From contig JAAXNY010000001.1 in assembly GCA_013420905.1 (NCBI GenBank), positions 1,302,001 to 1,366,000 of the forward strand: a DNA stretch of 64,000 nucleotides. The letters are read 5' to 3'. The notes under the pieces are model-generated. The model searched no databases. It was not told where the DNA came from and saw nothing but the letters and a program-made list of their open reading frames with translations. This document shows, one piece after another, positions 58,216 through 64,000 of this stretch (positions are counted from its first letter, which is position 1; the number at the start of each line of letters is the position of its first letter). The position numbers and the translations under genes are program-made. Origin of the DNA: Collybia mongolica (Eukaryota; Basidiomycota; Agaricomycetes; Agaricales; Clitocybaceae).

Positions 58216-58381
58216 GCAATTAATATTCTATAGCAAGCTTATTCCCCCGTCAGACCGTTCGAAACGCTTTGGTCAATGTTGTAAGTACATGGGTCGATTT
58301 ATAAGTACATTTCGTGAATCGTACGTAACCTGACGAGAAGAGAAGACAAAATACGAAAGGAAACCAGCAGGACTAGCGGCT

Positions 58382-60119
58382 TCAAGGATCTTCGTCAGCA
58401 AAGTCGTACACGGATGAGTCGTCTGAATCGGACATATCATCGGAAGATGATGTAGGTAATTCTAAAGCATCCCAGGACGTAACACTCTCGTAGCCATCCT
58501 GACTGATGTTTTCTTCATCGTCGGTGAAAGGATGAGAAGACTCCGATGCTGGTGACGACATCCTCCACTTGTTCACAGAGTCTAACTCTGCCTCAGAGTT
58601 CGAGGTTGACACACTGTACCCCGTGAGGCTGCGATGTTGGCTATTATCCTCGACTGCGTCTGCCTTTCTCTTTCCTTTCTGTGTGTAGCTCAATCGGGGA
58701 CTCGAGGAGCTGTCGGACATCTCGGATTCCGCTTCACTCCCTGATGTGCTCGGCGGTGCAGTAGGTATGGGACCCGCAGCACGGAGGGTTGCGGTGCTAG
58801 AAGATCGTTTCAAGGTAGCATTTGTATTGAATTCCCAGTGTAGTAACTCCTCTCTTTCTCGCTGATGGCGAGCAAAAAGCTCATCCCAAAGGGACTTTGG
58901 CGCTGATCGCACAACCGAAGAAACTCCTCGGCTTTTATTTAACACCCAGTCTGTGTCGAGGATAGCCATATACGTTGTATCTTTCCATTCGAGCTCCATT
59001 GGGCTGAAGAAGGAACGTCTTCTGGTGCCTTCGTGACCAAAACGCCTGCGCAAAAGGCAAAGAATTAGTGCGAGTGACGGATAATCGAGAAAAGATAATG
59101 CATACATTTCGGTGAAAAGACAAAGCGCGCGGTCCTTCGCAACATGGTTTAGTAAAATGGCTTGGAGACGGTGACATTTCGCCTCCGCAAATGCCATGTC
59201 AGTGACGAGTTCGATGGCCCGGCGAGCATATCCCTTTCCCCGTGCCTGTTCGGTGAGAATAATTCCAATATTGAGCTCGCCGACATGGAGAGGATCTTCG
59301 ATGTTTTGAGACGATGTGAGGTAAACTATGCCAATGGGCCGATTGGTGTGCAACACTGGAGGCAGGGTTGGTGTAATGTGGCCGGGCTTTTCCTCCCATC
59401 TTGACTCAAACTCGCCCCACAGGGTTGCGCGTTTGCCCATGGGTTGACCATCAAGAGCAGGTTCGTCAAAGTTGAATGCTTGGTTAGTTCCAATCGCATT
59501 TGAATAGCCAGGCTTTCCCCAATAGTTTTCCGCGGTGGAGGCGGAAGACTTGAATTGTTGTGAGTGTGTTCTTTCTTCATCCTCCAGGTATTCTAAGCGC
59601 GACCCGGAGGCACGCTGGAGTGTTGACATGGGTGGGTATGAAGGTCGAAGAGGGACCCATGGCACTGGAGGCAGAGGTCGTGACCCATCCGAACTTTTTC
59701 GCTTCCGTAGACTTTCGAGTACTTGATCCATCTGGGCCTTCTCTGTTGCAGCTTTTTCTTTTCGCTGCGTGCGTCCGACCCGCTTTTTCTAAAGTAACAG
59801 GAAAATCAGTATTAAACGCAGGAGAGGAGGTTCAAAAGTGCATGCTCACGACTTCTTTATCCCTAGAGTTAAGCTTGGGCGGTGGAGGAACATAGTGTTC
59901 TGTAATGACGCCGAAATAATAGGCAGAAGTCGCAAAAGTAATCAAGTCGAGGTGAGGATCAGCCGTCTCTATTGTTGCAACTTGCAGCTGTTCGAAGAGG
60001 GACGAAAGAATGTCAAGATTGTCGTCTTGGCCTTGGAGGCCTTTTGATATTCGGATTTCATATTGTCCAGGGCCCGGCTTCACCATCGCTGGCTCTACGT
60101 GTGAGCCTTGTGAGCGCAA
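58382..60119 (-). CDS. GNAT-family N-acetyltransferase-like protein with long acidic tail
   Basis: Three exons. Exon 1 (60119-59851 approximately) encodes VKPGPGQYEIRISKGLQGQD and SAYYFGVITEHYVPPPPKLN. Exon 2 continues with KKRVGRTQRKEKAATEKAQM. The GNAT core is GIVYLTSSQNIEDPLHVGEL, NIGIILTEQARGKGYARRAI with the acetyl-CoA loop Q/R-x-x-G-x-A (ARGKGYA), and HRLQAILLNHVAKDRALCLF. An intron splits EM|RFGHEGTRRRSFF (about 59048-59107). The C-terminal 150 residues are Ser/Asp/Glu-rich (SDSDDSSVYDFADEDP), probably disordered. The substrate is unknown; the family could be protein or small-molecule acetyltransferases. The first ATG at 60119 is tentative, with Met at about 60086 as an alternative. 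The 3' end converges on BUB3. Confidence 0.75.
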
Positions 60120-63100
60120 GAGAGGCGAGGTCTGTGGTTACTAGCTTCTTCTTAAAGGAATTTATAACCGCTCCCCTCGTGTTGCACCGCAGCGAGTCAG
60201 GTGTTGGGGTTGATTGGCGCGCACCTGACATTTCAGGCAATCTATCAAACCCAATATGTAGGAAAGCCGCGAACTCGTAGGTGGCGAGATATATGGACTT
60301 GACGCCCACAGAAACATATTGCTGGTCCTAGTTGCTTTTCCAGATAAGGCCGCTGTGACTACAGTGGTGCTAACGTTGTGTAGCAGCAACCACATAGCCC
60401 AAGACGACAATGATGCAAGAAGCCCACGACGGTGATCTGAAATCATATTTGTTGCGACGGCTCAGGACTAGTGATTCCGACGAGATAATGATGATGATGT
60501 CAGGCGCCTGTGTGGGAAATAAAATAAATGCGAATACCCAAGACCAATCTGACGCAAACAACGCGTTCGCCCCATCCGGATATGGCATTCTGGTAAGTGA
60601 ACTGCAGGAAGGCTAACGAGATTACGCTCGAGAGCGAAGACACGTCAGGTAGAGGTGATCATAAAGAGGAGCACGAGACCTGTAGAGGGCGGAGACTACG
60701 AAGGCCATTGGTAAATGAATTTAAAATGAATCAACTCTGGTAACATTACTGCTTCCGTTATCTGATGATATGAATGAAAAAGACAAATTGGCTTACGATC
60801 AATATAGCACGTGTTAATGTACAGAAAACGGTCTATATAAAAAATAGCTCCTGGCTCATAAAATCGTTGCTGTGTATTGTTGGGGGCGGTGGGATTGTGA
60901 CGAAGCTGAGACTTGAGCTTGAGGCTCAATTGCATATCGCAGATATTGTGTTATAAGGACAACCGAATTAATGGTGGGGTCGTGGGCAAGCTCGTATACA
61001 CGATCCGGTATGTAACCACATGTAAAGTGGGTGGGGTTGCCTCACGAGGAATCCTCGTGTCGTAGTTGGGACATTCTCGGGCAGCCGCACCAATAAATAC
61101 AACGATAGCTTGCACTACCCAACCATCCCCCTTCATTACTTCATTATATTCAAATATGATCACTGAATCTTGACCGAAACCCACCAATGCCCCTGTGCAC
61201 CCTCTAAAAAACTCAGGTCACCGTCAGATATCCGGACCGTGTTATAAGATGCAAGATCGGCGGAGGCAGGTAAGGGGGAGCAAAGTGATATCAGGGGGGA
61301 CTGTTTCCGTGTCCAGCAGTGTTCTGTCGCGGATGGGGTAGTCTGTATTCGAAGGAGATTTTACCCCGACGACTATCGCGAACCAATCGCACAATCACCT
61401 CCGACTAGATCAGTAGAATAAGCAGTATGTTTGGCTTTTGGGTATGGCTTGTGGTTGTCGAACCATCGTTTTACTTTGATCTTTTTTAAAGTGGGGCAAT
61501 CCATGCACGCTAGTTAACAGCATGAATGAGACAAATGTAATCCCAAGTATTTTTAGCGTGTGTCCTTGGAGAGGCGAATGTCGGGGGGGGGGGGGGGGGG
61601 GGGGGGGGGGCGGTCATTGATGGGCTTGTTGAATTCAAATAGCCCAGCGACAAGGGCGAATCGCGAGGAATTCACTGGATGAAACAGAATAGCGGAAAAG
61701 TAGAAGATATACAAGATGGGTTCCTGCCATACTTTTATACTAGACTGCACGCAGAGCCGAGTTCCAGAGTCTCCAGGAGAGCCAAAGTTGAGCATATAAT
61801 CCGGGGATCTTCTGTGCACGTGCACCCACCCGGTTCTTGTAGCGACAGACCCAAGCCCAAGGTACGACAGTGCCAGAGCGCAGGGAACATTTAATGATTA
61901 CGATCACGGGGGACTGAGATCGATAATCAGGGAAACATATGTGGGTCTGCAATGCCTTGGCAAGAGAAGTGACAATCCTAGAGCTAGGGATTAAAGCTTG
62001 TGTAGACTGTGATTGGGCTTGGAACCATCAATGTTTGAGGACGCAGGCGCAGAATCCATATTGCCTGCGCCATAGTTAATAGTGTACGGTATATAAGGGA
62101 TAGAGGCGAAGGCGGGACCAAGGTAAATGGATGAATTTCGGTGGCGCTGTGTGCGCCCATTCCATAAGGCGTAACCAGGAGTAGCAGGAATGATTAGATG
62201 ACGCGATCGTGCGATGGACAGATAACATCCCATCTATCCCTGTGCCTTTACGATAGTGTTTCTGGATCCTCCGGAAGATGGGCCATGGAGTCGAAAATCG
62301 CGAACCCCATCGGATCATTAAGTGTGATCATCGTAGACTCGATAGAGGCTAAAAGGCGGGGTACTCGCCGAGCTGGGAGTCGTAAGAGGGGCAACGCAGA
62401 CAATCGGGGCAAGGTGATACTTATAAAATTAATTGGCTGCGGTCCGCGATCTGAAGAAGGTACGTCTACTGGGGAATGAGAATGCCATCTGCTGCGTGTG
62501 GGGAGATGTTCGAGATAGAAAATGGGCGCAAGAGCGAAGCAGAATAAACGTCCTCGAGGAGATGGTCATGAACGGAAACGCCAGTAATGGAGTGAAGTTA
62601 TTATTAGAGTACATGTCATGGGTGTTCCAAATAAATGAGGTCCGACGTTCCCGTTCTCTCTTTCCGACGATGAAATTTTAACCCCGAGCGTCAAGCTTCG
62701 CGTGTCATTTTCCTGTGCTCTTTTCTTTTTAGTTTTGAATTCTGACATAGGCAATGTGCTTAGCCGGAGACACAGAAGAGTGGCCGATCGGGACGCGCTT
62801 AGGGGAAACGAATGAGGTAGGCGAGGTATGTATAAGGGAAGCCGGGCCTTAGTAACCCGGTGCAGTGGTGGTCGAAACACGGCCCCTTCGTGTCCGGGAT
62901 TGGAGGAACCTGGAGAATGGGGATTAGTGCTGGTTGGGTCCCGTTGGCGCTATCAGCCGCTATCAGTCGCAGAATCAAAGAAATGAATCACGTACAAGGG
63001 TGTCATGCTATGCAGTGATAAGGGACCGGGAATAGTGGAGGGTTTCGCCTATGGGAGTCGAGTTGACAGGTACAGTTATTGGTGGATTGGAGTGTCGGGA

Positions 63101-63835
63101 TGGTCAGTTTCCGTCACAACAAGATGGGTAGTCGGAGTTCCTAAACTGGAGTGCATCCTGACAAGGGGACTGAACACTAACAATAATAACCCTCATCGAT
63201 AATCATAACTTGACAAGCGCAAACTTGGAATCGCCTGGAATAAAACGAGACAAATTGGATTTTGTCTCATTGAAACGGTTACAATGGGGCTGAAAAAAAT
63301 ATCTTGGTTTGACATATAAGAAGTGGTGGGAAACATCACACTGCAACCTTGAGAATCGAGATAGGGATTCAGTTTGGGGCCATCATTGCTTCTGTCATTC
63401 CGTGGTACCGGGAAGTTGTGGCTAACCGTAACTGATGAAAAATGTAAGGTGTAAGGCAGCGACAAGATCGCACGAAGGACATACAGGTCTGATGTAGCAC
63501 ATGTAGTACTAGTAATTCGCCGTTCACGATTTTTCCATTGTATAACGATAAACCAAGAGAACAGTCATGGGACCGGGGTATGGATCTGGTAGGGATGTAT
63601 AGGGTGCAGAGGAAAGCAAATCCATTGGTTAGACAAGGATCTGGCTGGCTCCGGAGACTAAACTGGTGTTTTTGTCCGATTGGATGGGACAACAGTGGCG
63701 GTGCTCGGGGTCCTTGCGTCCTAAAAAAGATGGCTCAATAATAAATACGAGTCGAACCATCGCGGTCGCCCACAAAATCTCTGCTCTGCCCTCAACTGGC
63801 AGTAGCTACTCATCGTCGTTGACGTCGTCCAGCAT
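60120..63835. other. 3.7 kb gene-poor region upstream of HMG-CoA reductase
   Basis: No exon with recognisable protein features was found on either strand. It contains a perfect 17-bp palindrome with a 1-nt centre, CACGAGGA-A-TCCTCGTG, at 61043-61059 and a run of 28 G at 61583-61610. It probably includes a long promoter and 5' leader for the sterol gene, but no sterol-response site could be asserted. Confidence 0.45.
61583..61610 (+). repeat. Homopolymer run of 28 G
   Basis: An uninterrupted poly-G tract on the plus strand, immediately after GCGAATGTC and before CGGTCATTGATGGG. The run is capable of quadruplex formation. Its length may be inexact because homopolymers are error-prone in sequencing. 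Confidence 0.85.
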
Positions 63836-64000
63836 GCTTCGCTCATTGCGTGCAGTGCTGCGGCCCTTCGCCATTCAGGCCGCTTATTCTCCCATCGAGA
63901 CCATTGTATTCTTTTCCATCATTGGCACACTAGCTTACTTCCACATACTCAGTGCTATCAAGCATTCTTCATTTTTTTCCCCAACCACTCCGCCACCTCT
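63836..64000 (+). CDS. HMG1: 3-hydroxy-3-methylglutaryl-CoA reductase, N-terminal fragment
   Basis: The ATG at 63836 opens MLRSLRAVLRPFAIQAAYSP, IETIVFFSIIGTLAYFHILS, AIKHSSFF, which runs off the window. The first membrane helix after an amphipathic R/A-rich start, with the AYSPIETIVFF(S/C)IIGTLAYFHIL pattern, is the hallmark of fungal HMG-CoA reductases. This is the ER-anchored rate-limiting enzyme of the mevalonate/ergosterol pathway. Only the first anchor helix is visible here; the sterol-sensing and catalytic domains lie outside. Confidence 0.82.

Noticed and set aside
1..64000. CRISPR arrays, tRNA or rRNA genes, bacterial operon signals
   Set aside because: No regularly spaced repeats, tRNA B-box cloverleaf or rRNA sequence was found, and the DNA is clearly eukaryotic.

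Overview
This 64 kb window is nuclear DNA of a filamentous basidiomycete, almost certainly an Agaricomycete (mushroom-forming fungus). Three things point there. Genes are intron-dense, with mostly 45-65 nt GT-AG introns. The gene set is fungal (PAG1/Tao3, TEP1, a PL4 rhamnogalacturonan lyase, CBS and 7TM families). A Plavaka-type CACTA-like DNA transposon is present. Family names and gene symbols come from recognising translated motifs; no database search was run.

Layout. 0-6 kb: a truncated F-box/LRR-like gene, a cytochrome P450 and a secreted beta-lactamase-fold serine hydrolase. 6.5-12.8 kb: a 6.3 kb Plavaka element with terminal inverted repeats and a 7-bp target duplication. It carries a transposase and a second gene on the minus strand, both broken by stop codons; the transposase also holds a 240-bp solo LTR and a second insertion of about 375 bp. 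13-17 kb: a B-type cyclin and, divergently, an SRA/YDG methyl-CpG reader. 17-22 kb: a wrecked copy of the splicing factor gene RSE1 (SF3B3), with two different MITEs inserted in its exons, each with a perfect 8-bp target duplication, plus frameshifts and an internal deletion. 22-31 kb: a PTEN-type phosphatase (TEP1), a rhamnogalacturonan lyase with a 5-nt microexon, a polytopic membrane protein and a CBS-domain protein.

31-60 kb is a conserved housekeeping block: MLH1, PAG1/Tao3, RPN1, a second B-type cyclin, a PHD-finger protein with a SUMO-interacting motif, an F-box protein, prolyl-tRNA synthetase, BUB3 and a GNAT acetyltransferase. 60-64 kb is a long gene-poor stretch with a 28-G run, ending at the start of HMG-CoA reductase.

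Many genes serve the cell cycle and genome maintenance: two B cyclins, BUB3, RPN1, PAG1 and MLH1. No prokaryotic-style system, CRISPR array, rRNA or tRNA was seen. The most informative observations are the doubly MITE-disrupted RSE1 copy, the nested decay history of the Plavaka element, and the ACGCGT + CACGTG module shared by the promoters of the two cyclin paralogues.
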